This document shows positions 6,871-7,131 of a stretch of DNA of 7,131 bases, piece after piece. Made by a program: the position numbers and the translations under genes. The stretch lies in NCBI GenBank assembly GCA_949289715.1, contig CASEPJ010000058.1:1-7131 (forward strand), read 5' to 3'. Origin of the DNA: an uncultured Clostridia bacterium (GTDB lineage Bacteria > Bacillota > Clostridia > Christensenellales > CASEPJ01). A model generated the notes under the pieces. The model was not told where the DNA came from. It worked only from the letters and a program-made list of their open reading frames with translations, and searched no databases. Each line of letters begins with the position of its first letter. Within the stretch, counting starts at the first letter, position 1.

Positions 6871-6878
6871 TCACCTTT
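6871..6878 (-). promoter_or_regulatory. Ribosome binding site that decides the hydrogenase start
   Basis: AAAGGTGA lies six bases upstream of ATG 6865 and overlaps the TAA of the preceding gene (6879-6877). The in-frame GTG at 6874-6872 falls within this site and would have no binding site of its own at normal spacing, so initiation at the ATG (MRKFDTKVQH) is preferred. Confidence 0.75.
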
Positions 6879-7131
6879 AATCGTAATTGACTTCAACGAT
6901 TTTCCCCATCTTTTTTAAATTTTCCGATAACGATTCCACAAGTTTTAGTTTCATTGTTATATCTATAGGCAATCCCTGATGTGCGGCATTTATGCTTTGC
7001 CCTACAAAAAATGTTACGTGAGTGGCCTCTTCGAATAAAACTTTCGCAAGAAGTGAAGCTCCGTCCTTTTTATTAAAAGTTTTAGGAGTTAGGTCGCTTA
7101 TAGAAAGATATTTTTCCGATAATTGCAAAAG
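6877..7131 (-). CDS. Unrecognised short protein, C-terminal 84 residues (5' end outside window)
   Basis: The frame is open to the window edge (a Leu codon at 7131-7129 precedes TTG at 7128), so the true start is probably outside. TTG 7128 is possible but its binding site cannot be seen. I do not recognise the family. The visible part is soluble and lacks cysteines, membrane segments or a signal peptide. It seems to alternate helix and strand: KKDGASLLAKVLFEEA is probably helical, THVTFFVG a strand, then a Lys-rich helix around MKLKLVESLSENLKKM and a final strand KIVEVNYD. Its stop is 11 bases from the hydrogenase ATG and overlaps that gene's ribosome binding site, so translation is probably coupled. 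Proximity suggests a role tied to the hydrogenase (partner, regulator or redox subunit), but this is only guilt by association. Confidence 0.6.
   Translation of the reverse strand, partial: LLQLSEKYLSISDLTPKTFNKKDGASLLAKVLFEEATHVTFFVGQSINAAHQGLPIDITMKLKLVESLSENLKKMGKIVEVNYD

Noticed and set aside
6866..6874. GTG at 6874 as the hydrogenase start
   Set aside because: It lies within the AAAGGTGA ribosome binding site serving ATG 6865, so it cannot have a normally spaced site of its own.

Overview
The window looks like a piece of a low-GC anaerobic bacterial chromosome. Every gene I can support lies on the minus strand, so transcription runs from high to low coordinates, and all five visible stop codons are TAA. 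AT-rich spacers, AGGA/GGAG-type Shine-Dalgarno sites, consensus sigma-A promoters and a ferredoxin-linked enzyme set (a group B-like [FeFe] hydrogenase and indolepyruvate:ferredoxin oxidoreductase) fit a strict anaerobe. Clostridia-like Bacillota is my first guess. Elusimicrobiota or another fermentative phylum cannot be excluded from sequence reading alone.

In order of transcription: (1) positions 7131-6877 hold the 3' end of a short gene I do not recognise. (2) It is tightly coupled to a monomeric [FeFe] hydrogenase with many Fe-S cysteines (6865-5429). That unit ends at a clear hairpin terminator (5332-5300). (3) A 580-base gene-free, very AT-rich stretch (5428-4849) contains the terminator and a strong promoter for (4), a MATE-family multidrug/Na+ antiporter (4848-3481). 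(5) A 239-base spacer carries a perfect consensus promoter (TTGACA, 17 bases, TATAAT) overlapped by a 10-bp inverted repeat. It drives (6) a three-gene unit: a sodium:solute symporter (3241-1679), a phenylacetate-CoA ligase-type enzyme (1645-344) and the N-terminus of indolepyruvate ferredoxin oxidoreductase alpha subunit (332-1, cut by the window edge).

The three-gene unit reads as an aryl-acid module: import of an organic (possibly aryl) acid, CoA activation, and ferredoxin-dependent interconversion of arylacetyl-CoA and arylpyruvate. It could serve reductive salvage of phenylacetate or indoleacetate into aromatic amino acids, or the oxidative fermentation of those amino acids. The hydrogenase could share the ferredoxin pool, but it is a separate transcription unit.

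The most intriguing unexplained signal is an exact 11-base sequence, TATTAAAACGG, that occurs three times, only between genes. Two copies flank the symporter promoter and one lies in the MATE leader. It may mark a shared regulator. No mobile element, tRNA, rRNA or CRISPR array was seen, and I see no wholly novel system here.
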